Assembly (NCBI GenBank): GCA_020025475.1
Contig: JAHHSA010000040.1
Location: 1 to 14,902, forward strand
Direction: 5' to 3'
From: Oscillibacter sp.
Lineage (GTDB): Bacteria; Bacillota; Clostridia; Oscillospirales; Oscillospiraceae
DNA length: 14,902 bases
How positions within the stretch are numbered: the stretch's first letter is position 1; the number at the start of each line of letters is the position of its first letter. Under the pieces are notes generated by a model. The model had not been told where the DNA came from and did not search any database. It saw only the letters and a list, made by a program, of their open reading frames with translations. The position numbers and the translations under genes were made by a program. Shown here piece by piece: positions 1-6,802 of this stretch.

Positions 1-556
1 CAATAAAGGCGCTGATGCCCTTGGTCCCGATGCCAGGGGTGGTAACCGCGAAAATCACATAGGTATCAGCCTCTCCGCCGTTGGTGATGAAGATCTTTTC
101 TCCATTGAGAATGTAGTGATCTCCCTCCAGGACAGCGGTAGTCTCGGTGCCGCCTGCGTCCGAGCCAGCATTGGGTTCCGTCAGGCCGAAGGCGCCGATC
201 TTTTCACCACGGGCCAGAGGAATGAGATATTTTCTCTTCTGCTCCTCAGTGCCGTAAGCAAAAATGGGCCAGGACCCAAGAGACACATGCGCAGAGAGAA
301 TGACGCCAGCGCCGCCATCGACACGGCTTAACTCCTCCACGGCAATGGCATAACTCAAGGCATCCAATCCGGCACCGCCGTATTCCTTCGGGTAGGGAAT
401 CCCGAGCCAGCCTAGCTTTGCCATTTTTTCAATGGGAGCACGGGGAAACTGATTTTCCTTATCCCACAAAAAAGCGTATGGCTTGATCTCTGCTTCAGCA
501 AATGCGCGAATCTGTGCGCGGAAAGCTTCATGTTCAGGTGTAGTCTGAAAGTTCAT
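1..556 (-). CDS. Acyl-CoA dehydrogenase, N-terminal part (partial, cut by window edge)
   Basis: FAD-dependent acyl-CoA dehydrogenase, oxidising an acyl-CoA to the 2-enoyl-CoA in fatty-acid or butyrate metabolism. The first 185 residues are visible. The N-terminal helical domain runs to about residue 115. The family signature GLTEPNAGSD lies at 124-133 and the FAD/substrate-contact strand NGEKIFITNG at 151-160. The catalytic glutamate region lies beyond the window. The ATG at 556 is preceded by AAGGAGG with normal spacing. Electron-transfer flavoprotein genes, common neighbours of clostridial butyryl-CoA dehydrogenases, are not visible here, so the chain length of the substrate cannot be judged. 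Confidence 0.93.
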   Translation of the reverse strand, partial: MNFQTTPEHEAFRAQIRAFAEAEIKPYAFLWDKENQFPRAPIEKMAKLGWLGIPYPKEYGGAGLDALSYAIAVEELSRVDGGAGVILSAHVSLGSWPIFAYGTEEQKRKYLIPLARGEKIGAFGLTEPNAGSDAGGTETTAVLEGDHYILNGEKIFITNGGEADTYVIFAVTTPGIGTKGISAFI

Positions 557-920
557 ACCGTTTTCCTCCTTGAATGGTGATTTCGCAAGGGACTATGCTC
601 TCCTGTTCGGCGCGAATGCTGCCGTCAGGACTTGTAGAGCAACTGTATTTGCGGTTGTTTTGTGAAGATGTAATAAGTTCTGTTTCGGTTTTCATATTTG
701 AATCATATCATTTTCACAGCACCGCAACTGTTGTAAAAGCAACATATTACATTTTCTGCATATCGCCACATTTTCTTCCTTTTCCTTGTTTGTCTCTACA
801 AAAGCATCATCATATGAGAAAAATTTGGCAGTGCCTATGGTTATAAGTGCACAAATGGCAGTCGCTCCCGCCCCCTGCTTGCAGCCGTCTGGCTGACGCT
901 TTCATAGTTCTTGAAGAAAA
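557..920. other. Non-coding gap upstream of the acyl-CoA dehydrogenase gene
   Basis: This stretch holds the ribosome site of the acyl-CoA dehydrogenase (GGAGG on minus, 565-569) and an AT-rich region at about 660-800 where its promoter presumably lies. I found no hexamer pair with acceptable spacing. The open frame at 574-846 on plus lacks a ribosome site and family resemblance, and I do not treat it as a gene. Confidence 0.5.
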
Positions 921-971
921 CAACACCCCATTTGTTAGAAACCCAGCATGTGGTCTAACAAATGGGGTGTT
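911..971 (-). terminator. Strong intrinsic terminator of the msmX-like gene
   Basis: A perfect 18-bp inverted repeat (922-939 pairs with 954-971, 14-nt loop) lies about 50 bases past the stop of the ATPase gene. On the minus strand it is followed by a T-rich run (GTTTTCTTC). On plus no T-run follows, so it serves the minus-strand gene. Confidence 0.9.
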
Positions 972-1022
972 ATGAACGGTTGTCCTGGTCTCAGCAGCCG
1001 GACAGTTCAACTTTTGAAAAGA

Positions 1023-2141
1023 TTACAGCAGATTCTTCTCGGTCTCGGGATCAAACAGGTGAATCAGTTCGGGACGGAAGGTGAAGTGGATCTCGCTGCC
1101 GTAGGGAATGCCGCCGCGCTGGTTGTCGTCCAGCTCAGTGGTAGGAACCACCATGACCACATCCTTGCCGTCGGCATTGACATGCAGATGGACCTCGCTG
1201 CCCATCATCTCGCTGACATCCACAACGCCCCGGATGGAGGCCTTGTCGTCCTTGCCGGCAAAAGTGACGTGTACGGGGCGGATGCCCAGGATCACATCCT
1301 TGGTATCCACATTGTTGGCCTTGAGTCTGGCGGTAATCCCCTCACCCAGGGTCATCTCAGCGCCGTGGCACTGGACCGTATAGGTGTCGCCATTGCGGAT
1401 CAGCTTGGCGTCGAACATGTTCATCTGAGGCATACCGATGAAGCCTGCCACAAACACATTGGCGGGATGGTCAAAGACCTCCTGGGGCGTACCGATCTGC
1501 TGAATGAAGCCATCCTTCATGATGACGATACGATCACCCAAGGTCATGGCCTCGGTCTGGTCATGGGTCACATAGATAAAGGTGGTATCGATGCGCTGAC
1601 GCAGCTTGATGATCTCTGCGCGCATCTGGTTGCGCAGCTTTGCGTCCAGATTGGACAGGGGCTCATCCATCAGGAACACTTTGGGGTTCCGGACGATGGC
1701 ACGGCCAATGGCCACACGCTGACGCTGTCCGCCGGACAGAGCCTTGGGCTTGCGGTCCAGATACTGGGTGATATCCAGAATCTCTGCGGCCTCACGAACT
1801 TTCTTGTCAATCTCGGCCTTGTCCACTTTCTTCAGCTTCAGAGAGAACGCCATATTCTCATAGACAGTCATATGGGGGTACAGAGCGTAGTTCTGGAAGA
1901 CCATGGCGATATCACGGTCTTTGGGCTCCACGTCGTTCATGCGCTTGTCGCCGATGTACAGGTCGCCATCGGAAATCTCCTCCAGTCCTGCAACCATGCG
2001 CAGGGTGGTAGACTTACCGCAGCCAGAGGGGCCAACCAAGACGATGAATTCCTTGTCCGCAATCTCCAGATTGAAGTCGTGAACGGCGGTCACCTTGTTG
2101 TCATAGACCTTCTTGATGCCTTTCAGAGATACAGTTGCCAT
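1023..2141 (-). CDS. ABC transporter ATPase, MsmX/UgpC/MalK (CUT1 sugar importer) family
   Basis: Cytoplasmic ATPase that powers carbohydrate ABC importers of the CUT1 class. The 372-residue length from the ATG at 2141 is normal. Walker A GPSGCGKST lies at 37-45, Q-loop Q83, signature LSGGQ 135-139, Walker B VFLMDEP 155-161 and H-loop H193. The C-terminal part (from about 240) is the TOBE/regulatory region, ending in a family-typical HLFDPET motif. No permease or sugar-binding gene adjoins it, matching the known Firmicute arrangement in which one orphan MsmX serves several importers. The frame stays open to a GTG at 2222, but the family N-terminus (MATVSLKGIKKVYDN) argues for 2141. No good ribosome site lies just before that ATG, which is odd. 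Confidence 0.92.
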   Translation of the reverse strand: MATVSLKGIKKVYDNKVTAVHDFNLEIADKEFIVLVGPSGCGKSTTLRMVAGLEEISDGDLYIGDKRMNDVEPKDRDIAMVFQNYALYPHMTVYENMAFSLKLKKVDKAEIDKKVREAAEILDITQYLDRKPKALSGGQRQRVAIGRAIVRNPKVFLMDEPLSNLDAKLRNQMRAEIIKLRQRIDTTFIYVTHDQTEAMTLGDRIVIMKDGFIQQIGTPQEVFDHPANVFVAGFIGMPQMNMFDAKLIRNGDTYTVQCHGAEMTLGEGITARLKANNVDTKDVILGIRPVHVTFAGKDDKASIRGVVDVSEMMGSEVHLHVNADGKDVVMVVPTTELDDNQRGGIPYGSEIHFTFRPELIHLFDPETEKNLL

Positions 2142-2554
2142 ACGCTTGGGCCGTAGAAGCGATGCCTCCGCAAACACTCCCTCGCGCCGGGGGGCCCCGC
2201 ACGCATTACGACAGGTCTCCACACTGCCGCACCGTCGGCCAGACGGGTAATTCCTCCTTTTTTTGGCTGTGCCGCCGCTATTGGAATGGAGTAGCGACAG
2301 CCGCCTGAATCACAGAATCAAGTCATAGCTCTTTGTGCTTTCAATGCGCACCATTTCACCGCATGTCCACTGCCCCCGCAAATGCAGCATGCATCAAGGA
2401 CCTCTCTGAGACGTCAGACGCATGCGCCAGCGTCAAAGTCCGACCTGCAGAACGAAACCGCCGTCCGTTTTAAATGGACTGTGTCATTGGCAATTGCACA
2501 AGGGCAACTGCAATACATCCAGGAAATGGATTGTCACTTATGGCAAAAGACTAC
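2142..2554 (-). promoter_or_regulatory. Unusually long 5' leader of the msmX-like gene
   Basis: The best promoter lies about 410 bases upstream of the ATG. The leader contains a hairpin (GGCTGT-C-GCTA pairing with TAGC...ACAGCC, about 2265-2305 on minus) and then an AAAAGGAGG ribosome-site-like block at 2253-2262. That block lies about 110 bases from the ATG. The intervening 2142-2250 is GC-rich and contains a run of four G and six C. I recognise no riboswitch class. Extent and role are inferred. Confidence 0.4.
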
Positions 2555-2560
2555 AGTTAT

Positions 2561-2588
2561 ATTATACAGATCCTTTGTTTGGAATCAA
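2561..2588 (-). promoter_or_regulatory. Probable sigma-A promoter for the msmX-like gene
   Basis: On the minus strand TTGATT (2583-2588) and TATAAT (2561-2566) are separated by 16 bp, a near-consensus vegetative promoter pointing at the ATPase gene. Transcription would begin near 2554. Confidence 0.6.
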
Positions 2589-2785
2589 TAAACAAGACTG
2601 TAAAATTTCTGTAATTTTTTTGTGAGTTTCATTCTATGCCTTTCTCTGAGGGAATTTGCCAAAGCGTACCGGTTGGTTTGTAATCGGTTGCGGCTGTCTT
2701 CCAGACCGCCTACAATGCTTCACAAAAACAGCGTCTCTCCCAACCCCGGGCAGCTTCCCACCTTTTCTCTATAAATCTGCTCTGA

Positions 2786-2825
2786 TTTTGTCAGGTACGT
2801 TGTCCAAACAACATACCTGACAAAA
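2786..2825. repeat. 40-nt dyad, candidate operator of the metal-uptake operon
   Basis: An 18-bp inverted repeat (2786-2803 with 2808-2825, loop CCAA) has a single C-A mismatch (2798/2813). The core is GTCAGGTA...TACCTGAC. It abuts the extended -10 promoter and covers the -35 position. It is not followed by a proper T-run on either strand, so a repressor-binding site is more likely than a terminator. I cannot assign it to a known regulator. Confidence 0.6.
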
Positions 2826-2831
2826 ACTTTT

Positions 2832-2840
2832 TGATATACT
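2832..2840 (+). promoter_or_regulatory. Extended -10 promoter of the metal-uptake operon
   Basis: TGATATACT forms a TGN-TATACT extended -10 element, which needs no good -35; none is seen at the expected place. Transcription would start near 2847, about 33 bases before the first gene. Confidence 0.55.
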
Positions 2841-2879
2841 CTTTTTTAGTAAGAATTTCTGTGTGAAAGGACATGTCAT

Positions 2880-3596
2880 ATGCCTGCCGAAGAACCCTAT
2901 TTCTGGTCTGCGCAAACGCTGGACTGGTATCTCCGTGCCGCATCCTTTGGGACCTACCACGCCAGAACCGCCGCCGCGCTGGCCCCCTTTCTCGCCGATG
3001 GCGGCACTATCTGCGATCTTGGCTGCGGGCCCGGCCGCCTGTCTCTGGCACTTTTAAACCATGTTCCCCAGATCACTGCTCTGGACAGGGACCCCCTCGC
3101 CCTGAAAGCTCTCCGGCAGGACGGCGGGCAGATGCCCGGTCTGACAATTACCGAGGCAGACGCCATGGCTCTGCCCCAGGATCGTATCTGGGATCATCTG
3201 ATTCTCAGTTTCTTTGGAAAGCTCACAGTCGGGGATCATTTGGCCTACTTTCTCTCTCACTGCCGCCGCCAGTTGATCTGCATTGTCAATGCCGCACCCA
3301 AAAGCAGTTTTTCCTCCACCGGAGCCTCTGTACGCCAAAAAGATTACGCTCCCCAGGTGGCGGCACATCTGGACCAACACGGTCTGCGCTACCGGATGGA
3401 ATCGCACACCCTGGACTTCGGTCAGCCGCTGCGGGACATGGCGGAGGCCCGGGCTTTTGTACGCCGATACTCTCCCCCGGGCTGTCCGGTGCCGGAAGAC
3501 GGTGCATTGGCAAAGCGGTTGGTGGCCCTGCCCGGAGGCGGTCTGTATCTGCCACACCACAAAAAGATTGTTATTTTTATCATTTCGAAGGAGTGA
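2880..3596 (+). CDS. Class I SAM-dependent methyltransferase
   Basis: First gene of the operon, 238 residues. It has the Rossmann SAM-binding motif I DLGCGPGRLS at 46-55 and an acidic ribose-binding position in ITALDRD (D69). A motif II/III region follows around EADAMALP (about 91-98). It would transfer a methyl group in the cytoplasm, but the acceptor cannot be deduced. The ATG at 2880 follows GAAAGGA at good spacing; the ATG seven bases earlier is in another frame. Six bases separate its stop from the next start, so it should be co-translated with the FmdE-family gene. Its place in a metal-transport operon suggests a role in modifying a metal ligand or cofactor; that is inference. Confidence 0.8.
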   Translation: MPAEEPYFWSAQTLDWYLRAASFGTYHARTAAALAPFLADGGTICDLGCGPGRLSLALLNHVPQITALDRDPLALKALRQDGGQMPGLTITEADAMALPQDRIWDHLILSFFGKLTVGDHLAYFLSHCRRQLICIVNAAPKSSFSSTGASVRQKDYAPQVAAHLDQHGLRYRMESHTLDFGQPLRDMAEARAFVRRYSPPGCPVPEDGALAKRLVALPGGGLYLPHHKKIVIFIISKE

Positions 3597-3602
3597 TCGT
3601 TC

Positions 3603-4151
3603 ATGAGAACATTTCGTGAAGACCTGGAGCAGGCCGTCAGCTATCACGGACACCTCTGTTCCGGCCAGATCATCGGCGTTCGCATGGCGCGGCTGGGGCT
3701 CTCCCTGCTGCACATCGACGATCCCGACCATTACCGGGACCTGATCGTGTATCTGGAAAGTGACCGCTGCATTGCCGATGCCATCGGCACCGTAACCGGC
3801 TGCAAGCTGGGGCGTCGACGGCTCAAGTGGATGGACTATGGCAAAACTGCCGCTACCTTCCTGGATCTTGCCAGTGGCCGGGCAGTGCGTGTTTATCGCA
3901 AATACCGGGTATTTCCCCCGGAAGGTGCTGATCTCCTTGCCTTTTATGAGGCGGTCAGCGATGAAGAGCTGTTCTCTGTCCAGGAGGTGGAAGTGGCCAT
4001 CCGGCCCACAGACCTGCCCGGACCTCCTCAGGAAATCCAGGTCTGTGCCTTCTGCGGTGAAGAGATTTTAGATGGCCGTCAGGTGGAAAAGGACGGCAAA
4101 TGCTGCTGCCGCTCCTGTCTGGACGGCGGCTACTATCGGGTAAAGGAGTGA
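3603..4151 (+). CDS. FmdE-family metal-binding protein
   Basis: The 182-residue protein belongs to the family named after subunit E of molybdenum/tungsten formylmethanofuran dehydrogenase, which also occurs widely in non-methanogens. The N-terminal hallmark YHGHLCSG (14-21) supplies H15, H17 and C19. Further conserved-looking cysteines are C56 (in ESDRC) and C67. A C-terminal treble-clef-like zinc ribbon has CAFC (148-151) and CRSC (169-172), with extra cysteines C167 and C168. The protein is probably cytoplasmic, with one metal site in the FmdE domain and one structural zinc. SD GGAG precedes the ATG. It lies between the methyltransferase and the DUF364 gene in a run of genes without gaps. 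The exact biochemical role of this family is not established to my knowledge. Confidence 0.87.
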   Translation: MRTFREDLEQAVSYHGHLCSGQIIGVRMARLGLSLLHIDDPDHYRDLIVYLESDRCIADAIGTVTGCKLGRRRLKWMDYGKTAATFLDLASGRAVRVYRKYRVFPPEGADLLAFYEAVSDEELFSVQEVEVAIRPTDLPGPPQEIQVCAFCGEEILDGRQVEKDGKCCCRSCLDGGYYRVKE

Positions 4152-4156
4152 CCATC

Positions 4157-4942
4157 ATGAACGCAATGGAACTGCGGGAACAGATTTATCAGGCATCCCT
4201 TCCCCTGCTGCAAGGCCGCATGGTGACTGATCTGGTAGTGGGTCTGTCTCTGCTGGCTGTGGAACTGGATGAAAAGGATCTGGGCGTAGGCTACGTCCTG
4301 CGGGATGACCTGGGTGGTGGATGCTCCATCTTCCCTTACGCCCGCAAGACCGTAGGCATGAGCGCTGTTGATGCAGGCCGCTGGTTTGTGACCGGTGGGG
4401 ACGATGTACAGCGCGCCATTGGTGGTGCTGTCATCAATGCTGCCAGTACTGTCCTCCCACTGGTGGACAGCGACAGCCAGGAGCACCCCTTTGACCTGAC
4501 GCTGCGCCCCGACAACACCATCGGCATGGTGGGAATGGTGCGTCCGGTGGTCATGCGGCTGCACAACTTCGGCTGCAAGTGGTACATTTTCGACAGGGGC
4601 AAGTGTGCTCAGGGCAATATCAGCCAAGACATCTATCCCATGGAGCAGCAGCGGGAACTGCTTGGCCAGTGTGACGTGGTGTTCCTCAGCGGCACAACCA
4701 CTGTCAACGGCACTGTATCTGACCTGCTGGAGATGGCGCAAAACGCCCGGGAGGTCGTCCTGATCGGCTCCAGCGTCCCCATGATTCCCGCAGGATTTGC
4801 AGGGACCAACGTCAGTGTTCTGGCCGGAAGTTGGTGGCGTCATGAGGACAAGCCGGAGATTTTCCGCCTGATCTCTCAGGCTTCCGGTATGATGACACTG
4901 GGACGGTATATGGTGAAAAAAAATGTCCGCATCCGCAGCTGA
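4157..4942 (+). CDS. DUF4213/DUF364 putative heavy-metal chelation protein
   Basis: A 261-residue protein matching the two-part family with an enolase-N-like DUF4213 domain (about 1-85) and a Rossmann-like DUF364 domain (about 100-255). Recognisable stretches are GGAVINAAS (about 93-101), NTIGMVGMVRP (start of the second domain) and the conserved end segment VVLIGSSVPMIPAGF. Family annotation as a heavy-metal chelator rests on genomic context and structure, not on proven chemistry. The ATG at 4157 has AAAGGAG eight bases upstream. An open extension to 4100 overlaps FmdE coding sequence and is not used. The 3' end overlaps the permease start by 20 bases, suggesting translational coupling. Confidence 0.85.
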   Translation: MNAMELREQIYQASLPLLQGRMVTDLVVGLSLLAVELDEKDLGVGYVLRDDLGGGCSIFPYARKTVGMSAVDAGRWFVTGGDDVQRAIGGAVINAASTVLPLVDSDSQEHPFDLTLRPDNTIGMVGMVRPVVMRLHNFGCKWYIFDRGKCAQGNISQDIYPMEQQRELLGQCDVVFLSGTTTVNGTVSDLLEMAQNAREVVLIGSSVPMIPAGFAGTNVSVLAGSWWRHEDKPEIFRLISQASGMMTLGRYMVKKNVRIRS

Positions 4943-5987
4943 GTCTCAAAGACGGCGCCCACGGCTGGCGCTTGTCTTCTGTGCCGTGTTGTTTCTTCTG
5001 GCGTTTTTCAGTGCATTTATGCTGGGGCGCTATCCGGTGAACCCCGGTCAACTGCTGCCCATTTTGTTTTCTCAGCCGCTGCAATGGCTGCACAGCCATT
5101 GCAGCTGGGTCCCCGTTCCGGAGGTGACCTACCCGGATGCCGCACGGACTGCCGTTTTGTTGGTGCGCCTGCCCCGCATCCTTGCAGCTGCGCTGGTGGG
5201 TGCCGGACTCTCGGCGGCAGGTCTGTGCTATCAGGGCCTGTTCCGCAATCCCATGGTCTCTCCCGACGTTCTGGGTGCTTCCGCAGGTGCAGGTTTTGGC
5301 GCCGCCCTCGGCCTCTTTTTTGCTCTCTCTCGCCCTGCTATCATCACATTGGCCTTTTCCACGGGCCTGCTGGCCGTGGCGGCGGTACAGGCCGTAGCGA
5401 CACGTGTCCGGGGCAGCCCGGTGATCGGTCTGGTGCTTGGCGGCATCATGATCGGTTCCCTCTTCTCCTCCGGTACGTCCTTTTTGAAGCTGATTGCAGA
5501 TCCGGATGACACCCTCCCGGCCATCACCTATTGGCTAATGGGTGATCTCAGCTCCATCTATTTCCGGGAAGTCCGGTTTATCGCCGTGCCCATCAGTCTG
5601 GGGCTGTTGGTACTGCTTCTCCTGCGCTGGCGGCTCAATGTTCTGACCCTGGACGAAGACGAGGCCCGATCCATCGGTGTGGATACCCATCATCTGCGTG
5701 TTGTGGTGATTCTCTGCTCCACCCTCATCACAGCCGCCTGTGTCTCTGTCAGCGGCATGATCGGGTGGGTCGGTCTGGTTATCCCCCATTTTGTGCGGAT
5801 GATGGCCGGCAGTGACTACCGGATCACTCTGCCCTGCTCGCTGTTTCTGGGCGGTGGTTTTCTGATTTTGGTGGATGACCTGGCCCGGAACCTGACCGCC
5901 AACGAAATACCCCTGGGTATCCTCACCTCATTTGTGGGCGCGCCCTTTTTCCTCTATCTGATTTTGAAGGAGGGAAAACAAACATGA
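4923..5987 (+). CDS. FecCD/BtuC-type ABC transporter permease
   Basis: Inner-membrane permease, 354 residues, of the type II importer class that moves siderophores, cobalamin, haem and, in the MolBC case, molybdate/tungstate. A first membrane segment (about 15-35) follows an arginine-rich N-terminus. Family motifs are RLPRILAA (82-89), YQGLFRNPMVSPDVLG (103-118), the ATPase-coupling segment DEDEARSIGV (244-253), GWVGLVIPH (281-289) and EIPLGILTSFVGAPFF (328-343). The external loop before RLPR carries an H-x-H-C cluster (57-60). Only one permease gene is present, so a homodimer is expected. Its start lies inside the DUF364 gene with only a weak GGTG ribosome site. Confidence 0.95.
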   Translation: MSASAAESQRRRPRLALVFCAVLFLLAFFSAFMLGRYPVNPGQLLPILFSQPLQWLHSHCSWVPVPEVTYPDAARTAVLLVRLPRILAAALVGAGLSAAGLCYQGLFRNPMVSPDVLGASAGAGFGAALGLFFALSRPAIITLAFSTGLLAVAAVQAVATRVRGSPVIGLVLGGIMIGSLFSSGTSFLKLIADPDDTLPAITYWLMGDLSSIYFREVRFIAVPISLGLLVLLLLRWRLNVLTLDEDEARSIGVDTHHLRVVVILCSTLITAACVSVSGMIGWVGLVIPHFVRMMAGSDYRITLPCSLFLGGGFLILVDDLARNLTANEIPLGILTSFVGAPFFLYLILKEGKQT

Positions 5988-6802
5988 TCCTTACCGCTGA
6001 CCATCTCTCTTTTTCCTACCATAAAACCCCGGTCCTGCGAGATGTGTCTTTCTCTTTGTCACAGGGGCAGGTACTTTGCGTCCTTGGCCCCAACGGTGTG
6101 GGGAAAAGCACCCTGTTTCGCTGTATTCTGGGACTTCAAAAGGGCTTTGGCGGGCAGGCAGCACTGGACGGTGCGGATGTACGGCAGCTGTCCCCCCGGG
6201 AATTGGCCCGGCGGATCGCATACATTCCGCAATTTTCCGCACCGGTGTTCCGCTACACTGTGCTGGACACGGTGCTGATGGGGACCACCGCCCAGCTCAA
6301 TCTTCTCTCCTCCCCCGGAGAGGCACAGGAGCGCGCAGCGCTGGCAGCGCTGGACCGTCTGGGAATTGCCCATCTGAAGGACCGCACAGCTGAAACACTG
6401 TCCGGCGGCGAGCGGCAGCTGGTGCTGATTGCCCGGGCCATGGCCCAGAATACGCCGCTGCTGGTGATGGACGAGCCCACCGCCAGTCTGGATTACGGCA
6501 ATGCCATTCGGGTCATGGAGATAGTCCGCTCCCTGGCCAGCGACGGCTACGGCATTATGCTCTCCACCCACGACCCGGATCAGGTTCTCCGCAGCGCCAC
6601 CCATGCGCTGATTCTCTCTGACGGCTGCGTCCGCAGCTTCGGACCGCCGGAAACGGCAGTCACCGCCGAAGTCCTCTCTCAGGTCTACGGCACCCCCATC
6701 CAAATTGCGTCTCTACCGGTGGGCGGTACCTTACAGCAGGTCTGCGTTCCCGCCGGACAGACACACATTCCAAACACAGAAAGGAAATTTGCATGGACTT
6801 GA
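5984..6802 (+). CDS. ABC transporter ATPase of the FecE/BtuD type
   Basis: Nucleotide-binding subunit partnering the upstream permease, 272 residues. Walker A GPNGVGKST is at 35-43, Q-loop Q83, signature LSGGERQ 139-145, Walker B LLVMDEP 159-165, D-loop SLD 168-170 and H-loop H196. All ATPase residues are intact. It overlaps the permease stop in an ATGA arrangement, with GGAGGG upstream. Its 3' end overlaps the lipoprotein gene start by ten bases. The C-terminal 40 residues after the core domain are less conserved. Confidence 0.95.
   Translation: MILTADHLSFSYHKTPVLRDVSFSLSQGQVLCVLGPNGVGKSTLFRCILGLQKGFGGQAALDGADVRQLSPRELARRIAYIPQFSAPVFRYTVLDTVLMGTTAQLNLLSSPGEAQERAALAALDRLGIAHLKDRTAETLSGGERQLVLIARAMAQNTPLLVMDEPTASLDYGNAIRVMEIVRSLASDGYGIMLSTHDPDQVLRSATHALILSDGCVRSFGPPETAVTAEVLSQVYGTPIQIASLPVGGTLQQVCVPAGQTHIPNTERKFAWT

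Noticed and set aside
574..846. A 90-codon open frame on plus upstream of the acyl-CoA dehydrogenase gene
   Set aside because: No ribosome site, biased low-complexity translation, no family likeness; it covers the AT-rich promoter region of a minus-strand gene.
948..2156. A 402-codon open frame on plus opposite the msmX-like gene
   Set aside because: It is antisense to a clear ATPase, begins inside the terminator stem, and its His/Gln/Leu-rich translation is typical of a shadow frame.
2382..2625. Two overlapping open frames of 67-69 codons on plus
   Set aside because: No ribosome site or family likeness, and they lie over the promoter and leader of the opposite gene.
2590..2785. A possible molybdenum-cofactor or other riboswitch ahead of the metal operon
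   Set aside because: I looked for conserved riboswitch cores and found only a small hairpin near 2691-2710. The best promoter lies downstream of this region, so it would not be in the transcript.
2786..2825. The 40-nt dyad as an intrinsic terminator
   Set aside because: Neither strand shows a T-run directly after the stem, and no gene ends nearby on either strand.
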